From assembly GCA_019429325.1 (NCBI GenBank), contig JAHYJA010000017.1:1-33996 (forward strand): 33,996 nt of DNA, in the 5' to 3' direction. Source of the stretch: Bacteroidales bacterium (GTDB lineage Bacteria; Bacteroidota; Bacteroidia; Bacteroidales; VadinHA17). Below are positions 8,301-17,644 of the stretch, piece by piece (position 1 is the stretch's first letter; every line of letters begins with the position of its first letter). Under the pieces are notes generated by a model. That model worked only from the letters and a program-made list of their open reading frames with translations. It searched no databases and was not told where the DNA came from. Made by a program: the position numbers and the translations under genes.

Positions 8301-9136
8301 CTCCTGCCGGTGTCCAGGTTCCCATCAGCCAGCTGGTAGATTTTGAATATGTACGGGGACCTCAGGTCATAAAGAGTGAGGAGACTTTTCTGGTGGGTTA
8401 CGTGCTTTTTGACAAGAGGGACGGCTTTTCGGAAGTCGGAGTGGTAAACGATGCCCAAAAGGCTATTCAGGACAGAATTGATTCCGGGGGATTAAACGTT
8501 CCTGCAGGGATCAGTTATAAGTTTTCCGGTACTTATGAGAACCAGGTACGGGCGGAGAAACGCCTTTCCATAATCGTACCACTGGTTCTGGTTATTGTTT
8601 TCCTGATCCTCTACTTCCAGTTTAAATCAGTGACTACCTCACTTATGGTATTCTCCGGCATTGCAATGTCTTTCAGCGGCGGTTTCCTCATGCTATGGCT
8701 ATACGGCCAGGGCTGGTTTGCCGATTTCTCAGTTTTCGGAACCAATATCAGGGACCTGTTTCAGATGCATACGATCAACCTGAGCGTGGCAGTCTGGGTA
8801 GGTTTTATTGCACTGTTCGGCATAGCTACAGATGATGGAGTTTTAATGGCCACTTATCTGGATCAGAGTTTTGACAGAAACAAAACTGATAACCTTGCCG
8901 GAATAAGGGCTGCAGTAATAAAAGCGGGGCAGCGCAGGATAAAGCCTGCTGTAATGACCTCCGCAACAACGATTATTGCACTTCTCCCCATCCTCACATC
9001 GACCGGCAGGGGCGCTGATATTATGATTCCTATGGCCATACCGGCCTTCGGAGGGATGATCTTTGCTGCGGTTACCTATTTTATTGTGCCGGTCCTGTAT
9101 AGCTGGAGGGAAGAGAGATTACTGAAAAAGAAATGA
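5330..9136 (+). CDS. cusA: Heavy-metal RND efflux transporter, inner-membrane pump (CusA-like)
   Basis: This is the proton-driven inner-membrane pump of a tripartite HME-RND system exporting monovalent metals such as Cu(I)/Ag(I). Features include the N-terminal membrane helix, a porter start reading [32 protein letters not shown] with the usual CusA/CzcA pattern, and the TM4 proton-relay region [13 protein letters not shown] with Asp430. Met-rich segments ([30 protein letters not shown]) fit soft-metal binding. At 1268 aa it is over 200 residues longer than E. coli CusA (about 1047). Much of the excess lies between TM6 and TM7 (about residues 530-637), where four extra hydrophobic segments are seen; another insertion of about 20 aa precedes the ATDDG motif near the C-terminus. 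Its stop overlaps the start of the TolC-like gene by 4 bp. Confidence 0.93.
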   Translation: [1268 protein letters not shown]

Positions 9137-10374
9137 TTATGAAGATCCTGATAAACATAACTGTATTATTGGTTCTGGCATTTACTGCAAACTACGCTCA
9201 GACATTAGAATACTATTTTAAAATTGCTGCAGAAAACAATCCCGGACTGCAGGCTAAATACAAGGATTTTGAAGCGGCAATGCAAAGAGTGCCTCAGGTA
9301 AGCACACTGCCCGATCCCACGCTCTCGTTCGGATATTTCATTTCACCTGCAGAAACGAGGGTTGGCCCCCAGCGAGCCAGGGTGTCGCTGACCCAGATGT
9401 TTCCATGGTTCGGAACACTAAAGGCACAGGGTGATGCGGCTTCTCTGATGGCAGAGGCTAAGCACCAGTCTTTTCTGGAAGCGCGTAACAGATTGTATTA
9501 CCAGGTTGCAACAGCTTATTATCCCTTGTTTGAACTTAAAACCTGGAAAACTATCGAGCAGGAAAATATCAAAATCCTTCAATCCTATAAAAGCTTTACC
9601 AGCTCAAGGTTTAAGAGTGGAACGGGAACCATGGCGGATGTCCTGCGCGTGGAGATTATGCTGAATGATGCCAGCACCAGTCTCACTATTCTTGATCAGA
9701 AAGAGAAACCACTTCTCACCGCATTTAACAAACTGCTCAACAGACACGAAACTGAAACTGTTATGGCACCCGAATCGTTAACGTCAGACGATTTGCCGGA
9801 TCATTTCCGTGAAGATATTCTGTTAGATAGTAATCCCGTAATAAAGGAACTGGATCTGAAGATAAAGTCGAGTGAAGCAAGTGTATTGGCTGCACAAAGA
9901 CAGGGCTTTCCAAAATTGGGTGTCGGACTGGATTATGTGGTTGTTGGTGAGCGCACCGACGTAGCCATGTCAGACAACGGGAAAGATGTGATAATGCCAA
10001 TGCTCTCGGTTTCAATTCCCGTTTTCAGACGCAGGTACCAGGCTTCGGTAAAAGAATCACAGTTTATCCGGGAGAGCTATTCCCTGCAAAAAGAAGATTA
10101 TGCCAACTCTCTTACTGCAAGTTACGAAACAACCCTTTTTGAGGTACAACAACAAAAAGAGTTGCTTTTGTTGTACGACAGACAGATTAAGGAATCGGGG
10201 CAGGTGCTTGATCTGCTGTTCAGGGCTTATGCTAATGCAGGGGTATCTTTTGACGAGGTGCTTAGAATGCAGCAACAAATCCTGAGGTATAAAAAAATGA
10301 GGGCTACGGCAGAAGTTCAATATCAGTCAGCTATTGCCCGGCTCAATTATTTAACTGCAAAAACTTATCAGTAA
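9133..10374 (+). CDS. cusC: TolC-family outer-membrane efflux protein (CusC-like)
   Basis: A 413-aa outer-membrane channel of the TolC/OEP family, the exit duct of the Cus-type pump. A signal peptide (hydrophobic core around residues 4-18, ending ANYAQ) is followed by two repeats of long amphipathic helices. Typical OEP features are VPQVSTLPDPTLSFGY near residue 53 and FPKLGVGLDY in the second half. Its start lies within the cusA stop (ATGA, 4-bp overlap), and its own TAA shares one base with the cusB ATG, so cusA-cusC-cusB are translationally coupled. A start at 9139 (MKILIN) is equally plausible. Confidence 0.9.
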   Translation: MIMKILINITVLLVLAFTANYAQTLEYYFKIAAENNPGLQAKYKDFEAAMQRVPQVSTLPDPTLSFGYFISPAETRVGPQRARVSLTQMFPWFGTLKAQGDAASLMAEAKHQSFLEARNRLYYQVATAYYPLFELKTWKTIEQENIKILQSYKSFTSSRFKSGTGTMADVLRVEIMLNDASTSLTILDQKEKPLLTAFNKLLNRHETETVMAPESLTSDDLPDHFREDILLDSNPVIKELDLKIKSSEASVLAAQRQGFPKLGVGLDYVVVGERTDVAMSDNGKDVIMPMLSVSIPVFRRRYQASVKESQFIRESYSLQKEDYANSLTASYETTLFEVQQQKELLLLYDRQIKESGQVLDLLFRAYANAGVSFDEVLRMQQQILRYKKMRATAEVQYQSAIARLNYLTAKTYQ

Positions 10375-12182
10375 TGAAAATAAACAGGAAGTTAATAATC
10401 ATAACCACAGCAGCCGTTCTATCCGGTTTTTTGCTTGGCTGGTTGATTTTCGGAGGGTCGGGAAGAAAAGCGACTGATGAACATCAGCATGAAACTGAAA
10501 TTGCAGGTGAAATGATCTGGACCTGCTCTATGCATCCGCAGATCAGACAAAACGAACCGGGTGATTGCCCTATTTGTGGAATGGATCTGATACCGCTTGT
10601 GGCCGATAAAGATGAGGATTTAGATCCGGAGGCTATCAGAATGTCATCCGTAGCCATGCAACTTGCGAACATCAGTACAGCAGTGGCGGGATCAATGGAT
10701 CCGGTAAAATCTGTGCGTTTAACCGGAAAAATACAACCGGACGAACGTCTGGTTTTCTCTCAGTCGTCTCATATACCTGGCAGAATAGAAAAACTTACGG
10801 TAAATTTTACGGGTGAGTATGTCAGTAAAGGGGATGTAATAGCTTCTGTTTATTCACCTGAGCTGGTTACTGCCCAGGAAGAATTATTTGAAGCAAGGAA
10901 AATCGCGGAAACCCAACCTCAGCTCTATAATGCGGCAATGGAAAAGTTAAGGAACTGGAAGTTATCAGAGAACCAGATCGAAGAAATACTCCAATCAGGG
11001 ACCTCAAAAGAGACCTTTGATATACAGGCAGATGTTTCCGGGTATATTATGCAAAGAAAAGTGAACACCGGAGATTACATTGGAAAAGGAAAAGTCATAT
11101 ATGAAATTGCAGACCTTTCAAGGGTCTGGGTAATATTTGATGTGTACGAATCAGATATACAGTGGATTAAAAGAGGAGATGAGGTGAGATTCATAATAGC
11201 TTCACATCCCGGTGAATCCTTCCGGGGGCGTATCACCTTCCTCGATCCGGTAATTGATCCTGTAAAACGAACAGCCAGAGCGCGAGTTGAAGCCAATAAC
11301 AGCAGCCTTAAACTTAAACCGGAAATGTTTGTTTCAGGAACAGTATCCGCCCGCCTTACAGGAAAGTCTGACAATATTGTTGTTCCCAGGAGTGCCGTTA
11401 TGTGGACCGGCAAACGTTCGGTGGTTTATGTAAAGTCCACGACAGAAGGAGGGGTTAATTTCGTAATGCGGGAAGTAACTATCGGACCTTCGCTGGGAGA
11501 TAGTTATATCATTGAGAGCGGTTTGCAGGCAGGCGAAGAAATAGCTGTCAGCGGAACATTTAGTATTGATGCTGCAGCTCAGCTTGCAGGGAAACCAAGC
11601 ATGATGAGCCCGGAAGGCGGACCTGCCATAACAGGGCATGACCATGGTGGAGCAACAATGTCGGGCACTGCAGCTGACATGGACCAGACAGGTTCCGGAG
11701 TAATAGTGATGACACAAAAGCCTGTTAATATCAGTTCAGAGTTTAAATCCCAGATGACAGGAGTCTACGATGCTTATCTGAAAATAAAAGACGCCTTTAT
11801 AGCTTCTGATGCAAAAATTGCTGGTGAAGAGGCAATCAAGGCAAGAAACGCAATAGAAGCAGTGGATATGGGGTTATTGGAGGGAGATGCTCACAATAAA
11901 TGGATGCAGCAACTAAAAACCCTCAGGCAATCAATCAACTCTATTGCCGGATCCTCTGACATTGAAGTTCAACGCACCGCATTTTCAGATTTAAGCAACA
12001 ACTTATACACTGCAATTAAAACCTTCGGCCTTGCTGATAAGACAGTTTTTTACCAATTCTGCCCGATGGCTTTCGATAATAAAGGTGCTTACTGGCTTAG
12101 CGAAACAGAGACCATCAGGAACCCGTATTTCGGAGATGCTATGCTCAAATGTGGCGAAACGAAAGAAACATTAACATTCTGA
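10374..12182 (+). CDS. cusB: Periplasmic adaptor of metal RND pump (CusB-like) with HMBD and DUF3347-like domains
   Basis: A 602-aa membrane-fusion protein linking CusA and CusC. A membrane anchor/signal spans residues 7-27. A heavy-metal-binding domain follows at about 48-75 with CSMHP and CPICGM motifs (Cys51, Cys65, Cys68). Next come barrel-sandwich, helical hairpin and beta-barrel regions (about 100-400) typical of CusB/HlyD adaptors, then a His/Met-rich linker (GHDHGGATMSGTAADM). The C-terminal region from about residue 455 resembles DUF3347, with FCPMAF and a late Cys as possible metal ligands. The domain order fits Bacteroidota CusB proteins. The HMBD is duplicated as the stand-alone lipoprotein at 5084-5290. 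Confidence 0.92.
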   Translation: MKINRKLIIITTAAVLSGFLLGWLIFGGSGRKATDEHQHETEIAGEMIWTCSMHPQIRQNEPGDCPICGMDLIPLVADKDEDLDPEAIRMSSVAMQLANISTAVAGSMDPVKSVRLTGKIQPDERLVFSQSSHIPGRIEKLTVNFTGEYVSKGDVIASVYSPELVTAQEELFEARKIAETQPQLYNAAMEKLRNWKLSENQIEEILQSGTSKETFDIQADVSGYIMQRKVNTGDYIGKGKVIYEIADLSRVWVIFDVYESDIQWIKRGDEVRFIIASHPGESFRGRITFLDPVIDPVKRTARARVEANNSSLKLKPEMFVSGTVSARLTGKSDNIVVPRSAVMWTGKRSVVYVKSTTEGGVNFVMREVTIGPSLGDSYIIESGLQAGEEIAVSGTFSIDAAAQLAGKPSMMSPEGGPAITGHDHGGATMSGTAADMDQTGSGVIVMTQKPVNISSEFKSQMTGVYDAYLKIKDAFIASDAKIAGEEAIKARNAIEAVDMGLLEGDAHNKWMQQLKTLRQSINSIAGSSDIEVQRTAFSDLSNNLYTAIKTFGLADKTVFYQFCPMAFDNKGAYWLSETETIRNPYFGDAMLKCGETKETLTF

Positions 12183-12213
12183 CAAAAAAACTCAGACAAA
12201 TAATAAATCAGAA

Positions 12214-12318
12214 ATGGATCACAAAAAGATGGATCATTCAAAGATGAATCACAAAAAGATGGATCATACAAAGATGGACCATTCAAAGATGGATCATACA
12301 AAGATGGATCATTCTGAT
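12214..12318 (+). repeat. 15-bp tandem repeat encoding MDHxK units of CopB
   Basis: Seven in-frame 15-bp units begin with atggatcat-like sequence and differ mainly in the fourth codon (aaa, tca or aca). They encode MDHKK, MDHSK, MNHKK, MDHTK, MDHSK, MDHTK and MDHSD. The near-identity at DNA level suggests recent expansion by slippage, so the copy number may vary between strains. Confidence 0.9.
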
Positions 12319-14307
12319 CATGACAATCTTCCAATGGGCGTAGCCGGCCACGACCATCATAAAATGATGATCAAAGTATTTAAAAACCGGTTTTGGGTGT
12401 GTCTAATTATAACAATTCCAATACTCGTTTTTTCGCCCATGATCCAGGATTTTTTTAATTATCAATTATTATTACCGGGTAATAAATATATTCTTTTGGT
12501 TCTTTCCTCCTTAATCTATTTCTGGGGAGGGTGGCCTTTTTTACAAGGATTTTGGGGAGAAGTCAAAAAAGGTTCACCGGGTATGATGACACTAATATCA
12601 ATGGCTATCAGTGTGGCTTATTTTTATAGTGCCGCTACCGTTTTTGGTCTGCCGGGGATGGACTTTTTCTGGGAATTGGCTACACTGATTGTTATCATGT
12701 TGTTGGGCCACTGGCTGGAAATGAAATCGGTGTTGGGGGCATCCAGGGCACTGCAATTGCTGGTTAGCATGATGCCTTCGGAAGCACACCGTGTAAAACC
12801 TGACGGTCAGGTGGAAGATGTAAAACTGGAAGTTCTGTTAATAAAAGATGTTATTATGATCAAACCGGGAGAAAAAGTCCCGGCTGACGGGATCATAATA
12901 GAAGGAAGCAGTTATCTGAATGAAGCCATGCTTACCGGAGAATCCAGACCGGTAAAAAAAGAGATAGAGAATAAAGTAATTGGCGGTTCTGTCAATGGGA
13001 ATGGATCCCTGAAAGTAAGAGTCGAGCATACCGGAAAGGATAGTTACCTCGCGAAAGTGATTAAGCTGGTAGAAGAGGCACAAAAGTCTAAGTCCAACAT
13101 GCAAAACCTTTCAGATCGTGCTGCAAAATGGCTTACTTATATTGCGTTGACGATTGGCTTTGGCACTCTGGCAACCTGGCTTATTCTGGAATTTCCATTC
13201 GTATACGCATTGGAGCGCATGGTTACTGTATTGGTGATTGCCTGCCCGCATGCTCTGGGACTTGCTATTCCTCTTGTAGTTGCCATCTCAACAGCTGTAT
13301 CGGCACAAAACGGACTATTGATAAGGAACCGTACAGCTTTTGAAGAATCCCGTAAAATAACCGCACTTTTGTTTGATAAGACAGGAACCCTCACCAAGGG
13401 AGATTTTGGTGTTACGAGGATAGTGTCGCTTGACAAAAAACTTTCCGAAAATGAATTATTGCGTTTGTCCGGTGCTCTTGAGCAAAGCTCAGAGCATCCG
13501 ATTGCTGCAGGAATTGTCCGCAAGGCAAAAGAGGAAAAAATCTCCATCCCAAACCCGGAAAAATTTAATGCAATAACCGGAAAAGGAGTAGAGGCGACGG
13601 TAGAAGGCAAGGAAATTAAAGTGGTAAGTCCCGGATATTTAAAAGACAAAGAAATTCCTGTCCCTGAGGATGCATACAGAAGTGAGGCAGAAACAGTAGT
13701 ATTTATTATTATTAATGAAAAAGTTGCCGGATATATTGCTCTGGCTGATGAAGTAAGGCCGGAAAGTGTTGAGGCCGTAAAAGTATTTAAAAAGGCTGGA
13801 ATCAAAGTATTGATGGCCACCGGCGATAACAAGAAAGTAGCGAAGGCAGTCAGTGATCATCTGGGCCTGGACGGCTATTTCGCAGAAGTACTTCCCCACC
13901 AGAAAGTGGAAATTGTGAAGAACCTGCAAAACAGTGGGGAGTTTGTTGCCATGACTGGTGACGGGGTAAACGACGCACCAGCCCTCGCTCAGGCAGATGT
14001 GGGTATCGCCGTAGGATCAGGAACTGACGTGGCAGCTGAAACGGCAGATATTATTCTGGTCAACAGCAACCCCAAGGACATTGCCAACCTTATTATGTTC
14101 GGCAAAGCAACTTATCGTAAAATGATTCAAAATTTAGTTTGGGCAACCGGATATAATGCTGTAGCCATACCTTTGGCTGCCGGGGTTTTATATTCATCAA
14201 GAATTGTATTAGGCCCGGCAGCAGGTGCAGTTCTTATGAGCCTGAGCACAATAGCCGTTGCTGTTAATGCACAATTTCTAAAACGAAAAATGAGAAATAA
14301 CCAATGA
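12214..14307 (+). CDS. copB: Copper-translocating P-type ATPase, CPH class (CopB-like)
   Basis: A 697-aa P1B-type ATPase that exports copper or a related ion across the inner membrane. Motifs are the metal-site CPH at 344-346 (the P1B-3/CopB class, not the CPC of CopA), phosphorylation motif DKTGT (388-392), TGE in the actuator domain (LTGES), and hinge motif TGDGVNDAP (581-589). There is no HMA domain. Instead the N-terminus has seven MDHxK-like pentapeptides (MDHKK, MDHSK and so on) followed by HDHHKMM, a Met/His-rich tail expected to bind copper. The tail is encoded by a 15-bp tandem repeat. The gene follows cusB by 31 bp in the same orientation, so it is probably part of the same operon. 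Confidence 0.94.
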   Translation: MDHKKMDHSKMNHKKMDHTKMDHSKMDHTKMDHSDHDNLPMGVAGHDHHKMMIKVFKNRFWVCLIITIPILVFSPMIQDFFNYQLLLPGNKYILLVLSSLIYFWGGWPFLQGFWGEVKKGSPGMMTLISMAISVAYFYSAATVFGLPGMDFFWELATLIVIMLLGHWLEMKSVLGASRALQLLVSMMPSEAHRVKPDGQVEDVKLEVLLIKDVIMIKPGEKVPADGIIIEGSSYLNEAMLTGESRPVKKEIENKVIGGSVNGNGSLKVRVEHTGKDSYLAKVIKLVEEAQKSKSNMQNLSDRAAKWLTYIALTIGFGTLATWLILEFPFVYALERMVTVLVIACPHALGLAIPLVVAISTAVSAQNGLLIRNRTAFEESRKITALLFDKTGTLTKGDFGVTRIVSLDKKLSENELLRLSGALEQSSEHPIAAGIVRKAKEEKISIPNPEKFNAITGKGVEATVEGKEIKVVSPGYLKDKEIPVPEDAYRSEAETVVFIIINEKVAGYIALADEVRPESVEAVKVFKKAGIKVLMATGDNKKVAKAVSDHLGLDGYFAEVLPHQKVEIVKNLQNSGEFVAMTGDGVNDAPALAQADVGIAVGSGTDVAAETADIILVNSNPKDIANLIMFGKATYRKMIQNLVWATGYNAVAIPLAAGVLYSSRIVLGPAAGAVLMSLSTIAVAVNAQFLKRKMRNNQ

Positions 14308-14319
14308 AACCCTGGAGTT

Positions 14320-14469
14320 ATGAAGTATTACTTTGAAAAAACATTGAACACAGATTTTGAAACGGCCGTGTCAGAAACAGTTGAAGCTTTAAAACAAGAG
14401 GGCTTTGGTGTGTTGTCTGAAATAGATCTTCACGAAAAATTAAAAAACGTGATTGAAACACTTATTTAA
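14320..14469 (+). pseudogene. Truncated DUF302-family protein (N-terminal fragment)
   Basis: This 49-aa frame starts with ATG after a ggag sequence and reads MKYYFEKTLNTDFETAVSET, then VEALKQEGFGVLSEID. That is the beginning of a DUF302-family protein, small proteins of about 125-130 aa often found beside metal-resistance genes. After LHEKLK the family similarity stops, the frame reads NVIETLI and ends, and the next gene begins inside it in another frame. The downstream two-thirds of the DUF302 domain is missing. The simplest reading is a deletion joining the 5' part of this gene to the next gene; an assembly error is the alternative. Confidence 0.7.
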
Positions 14470-15112
14470 ATTGGAAGGAACTTATTATAAGAGAGTACTA
14501 TGGTTAGCAATATTTACGATTGTATATAATATTGCAGAAGGTTTAATCTCTGTCATTCTGGGTATACAGGATGAAACCCTCGCTCTTTTCGGGTTTGGCG
14601 CTGACAGTTTCATCGAGGTTATTTCGGGTATTGGTATCCTGCAGATGGTTATAAGGATCCGGAGAAATCCGGGGTCATCGCGGACGCCCTTCGAGGTCCG
14701 GGCACTTCGTATTACCGGCACCAGTTTTTACCTTCTCACCCTGGGACTGGTTGCAGGCGCTGCCATCAATATTTACCAGGGGCATAAACCCGAAACTACC
14801 TTCTGGGGGGTAATTATTTCCGGAGTATCAATAGCAGTAATGTGGTTCTTATACCGTTCCAAGATTTACTACGGAAAGCTTCTCAATTCAGAACCTGTTG
14901 TTGCTGACGGAAAATGCACCCTTGTTTGCATTTATATGTCGGTGGTGCTGCTTGTTTCAAGTGGTATCTATGAGCTGACCGGGATTGGATGGGTTGATTC
15001 GGCCGGGGCACTGGGACTGGCATGGTTCTCATTCAGTGAGGGTAAAGAGGCATTTGAAAAGGCAAGGGGCAAAGAGTGCTGTTGTACGGAAGGAAATATT
15101 AATAATAATTAA
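14453..15112 (+). CDS. CDF-like cation transporter membrane protein
   Basis: A 219-aa membrane protein with about five or six hydrophobic segments and CDF-type features: GFGADSFIEVISG near residue 45, in the place of the metal-binding helix of cation diffusion facilitators, and EPVVADGKCTLVCIYMSVVLL in the second half, as in the compact cation-transporter family. It ends with a cysteine cluster (KECCCTE) that may bind metal. No cytoplasmic C-terminal CDF domain is present. There is no ATG at the N-terminus: the best starts are TTG at 14453 or TTG at 14471. The first overlaps the DUF302 fragment by 17 bp, so the native start codon may have been lost or altered. It is the last gene of the metal island. 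The substrate is unknown. Confidence 0.75.
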   Translation: MKHLFKLEGTYYKRVLWLAIFTIVYNIAEGLISVILGIQDETLALFGFGADSFIEVISGIGILQMVIRIRRNPGSSRTPFEVRALRITGTSFYLLTLGLVAGAAINIYQGHKPETTFWGVIISGVSIAVMWFLYRSKIYYGKLLNSEPVVADGKCTLVCIYMSVVLLVSSGIYELTGIGWVDSAGALGLAWFSFSEGKEAFEKARGKECCCTEGNINNN

Positions 15113-15121
15113 TTAACCTAA

Positions 15122-15157
15122 GTTGCCGGTTACTGGTTGCTGGTTGCTAGTTGGTTG
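15122..15157. repeat. Degenerate heptamer tract (ggttgct-like)
   Basis: The 78-bp gap between the transporter and larE contains consecutive units gttgccg, gttactg, gttgctg, gttgcta, gttggtt, a degenerate 7-bp tandem array. No other signal is evident in the gap apart from A/T-rich sequence before larE. Confidence 0.65.
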
Positions 15158-15190
15158 TAAATAAACATTTTAATTATTCATTCAGGATTG

Positions 15191-16009
15191 ATGGAAAACA
15201 AATTAGAAGCGCTTAAAGCCTTTATGCAGAAATACAGCAGTGCTGTAATTGCATTCTCAGGAGGGGTCGACAGTACTTTTCTGGCCAGGGTGGCAAAAGA
15301 TGTTTATGGAGGCAACCTCCTGTTAATTACAGCCAGTTCAAGCACCTATCCTTTCTATGAGCTTGAAGAAGCGGAATCGCTTGCAAGGCTGCTTGACTTA
15401 AAACACAGGGTCATCGTATCGGAAGAACTTGAAATACCAGGTTATTCCGACAATCCTCCCGACCGGTGCTATTACTGTAAGAACGAGTTGTTTACAAAAA
15501 TCAAATATATTGCTGATCAAGAAGGCTATGAAACTGTTTTTGATGGAAGTAACGCTGATGATCTCAATGACTTCCGCCCGGGGATGAAAGCGAAGAAAGA
15601 ACTGGGAGTGATCTCCCCTCTTGCAGAAACAGGTTTTACTAAGAGTGATATCAGGTATTTCTCTGCGAGATACAATCTGCCGACAGCCGCAAAACAATCT
15701 TACGCCTGTCTGGCTTCGAGGTTCCCTTACGGAGAAAAGATCACAAAAGAGAAGCTCGACAGGGTTGGTGAAGCTGAATTTGAAGTAAGAAAGCTGGGAT
15801 TCACGCAGTTCCGGATCCGGAGCCATGAAAACCTGGCAAGGCTCGAGTTCATCAATTCAGAAATGGATATGGCATGGGAGAAAAGAAAAGAGCTTTCAGA
15901 TATCTGCAAAGGTTCAGGATTCAATTATGTTACCATCGATCTGGCGGGCTACAGAACAGGGTCGATGAATGAAGTTCTTACAGAAAAAGAAAGGGGAGCA
16001 TCCGCCTGA
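15191..16009 (+). CDS. larE: ATP-dependent sacrificial sulfur transferase LarE
   Basis: LarE donates sulfur from one of its own cysteines during synthesis of the nickel-pincer nucleotide cofactor used by lactate racemase and related LarA-type enzymes. This 272-aa protein has the PP-loop SGGVDS (23-28), the CYYCK motif (93-97) and the YACLASRFPYG motif, whose Cys173 matches the sacrificial Cys176 of Lactobacillus plantarum LarE. The late three-cysteine cluster of [4Fe-4S]-type LarE proteins is not seen. A TTG at 15188 precedes the ATG at 15191; the ATG is preferred. No larA, larB or larC is present in the window, so the cofactor's enzyme must be encoded elsewhere. Confidence 0.9.
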   Translation: MENKLEALKAFMQKYSSAVIAFSGGVDSTFLARVAKDVYGGNLLLITASSSTYPFYELEEAESLARLLDLKHRVIVSEELEIPGYSDNPPDRCYYCKNELFTKIKYIADQEGYETVFDGSNADDLNDFRPGMKAKKELGVISPLAETGFTKSDIRYFSARYNLPTAAKQSYACLASRFPYGEKITKEKLDRVGEAEFEVRKLGFTQFRIRSHENLARLEFINSEMDMAWEKRKELSDICKGSGFNYVTIDLAGYRTGSMNEVLTEKERGASA

Positions 16010-16130
16010 ATCCAAAATCATGAAATAATATAAATTGGTTATCTGGCTACCTGTCAAATGATTACATAAGTTTATCTGAATATATTTGAAAAAAGATTAT
16101 TTTTTATGCTATCATTTCTATAGTATTGAT

Positions 16131-16138
16131 TATATTTG
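16131..16138 (+). promoter_or_regulatory. Candidate -7 promoter box for the metY operon
   Basis: TATATTTG matches the Bacteroidota -7 consensus TAnnTTTG, about 200 bp upstream of metY. A clear TTTG -33 box at the expected distance is not seen, only T-rich sequence. Another TATATTTG lies at 16081-16088. A start near 16144 would give a leader of about 195 nt containing the hairpins at 16171-16189 and 16231-16314. Confidence 0.4.
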
Positions 16139-16170
16139 CAGTTCGAACAGACTATTCTTTTATTTAAATG

Positions 16171-16189
16171 AAGTAATGGCTCGTTACTT
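16171..16189 (+). promoter_or_regulatory. Small hairpin in the metY leader
   Basis: AAGTAA (16171-16176) and TTACTT (16184-16189) form a 6-bp stem with a 7-nt loop. It is the first structure in the predicted metY leader and no T-run follows, so it is not an intrinsic terminator. Confidence 0.4.
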
Positions 16190-16230
16190 TTCCATTAGAA
16201 CCCTCAGTCTGCAGCGCAAGCCTATGTGCA

Positions 16231-16314
16231 TGTGCCGGTAAAATCCTTTTCCTTAAAAGTCGTTTGTGATCTCGCCGTAGCCCGACGATGAAAGGATTTT
16301 ATAATAACGGCACA
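16231..16314 (+). promoter_or_regulatory. Long hairpin in the metY leader, candidate cis-regulatory RNA
   Basis: A perfect 7-bp stem (TGTGCCG 16231-16237 with CGGCACA 16308-16314) and a perfect 11-bp stem (TAAAATCCTTT 16239-16249 with AAAGGATTTTA 16291-16301) are separated by an asymmetric 1/6-nt internal loop. The 41-nt apical part contains a further GTCG/CGAC pairing (16259-16262 with 16283-16286). The structure ends 25 bp before the metY ATG and is not followed by a T-run. It does not show the conserved cores of SAM-I or SAM-II riboswitches that I know. It may be a regulatory leader for the methionine operon, or an unrelated palindromic repeat. The remainder of the 330-bp gap 16010-16339 is A/T-rich, with no gene seen. 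Confidence 0.5.
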
Positions 16315-16336
16315 TCATTAATCTTCAATCATCTGA

Positions 16337-17643
<1,307 letters not shown>

Positions 17644-17644
<1 letters not shown>

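Noticed and set aside
12089-12334. Minus-strand frame with DPSLNDPSF-type repeats
   Set aside because: It is the antisense reading of the cusB end and the MDHxK repeat of copB, both well supported on the plus strand.
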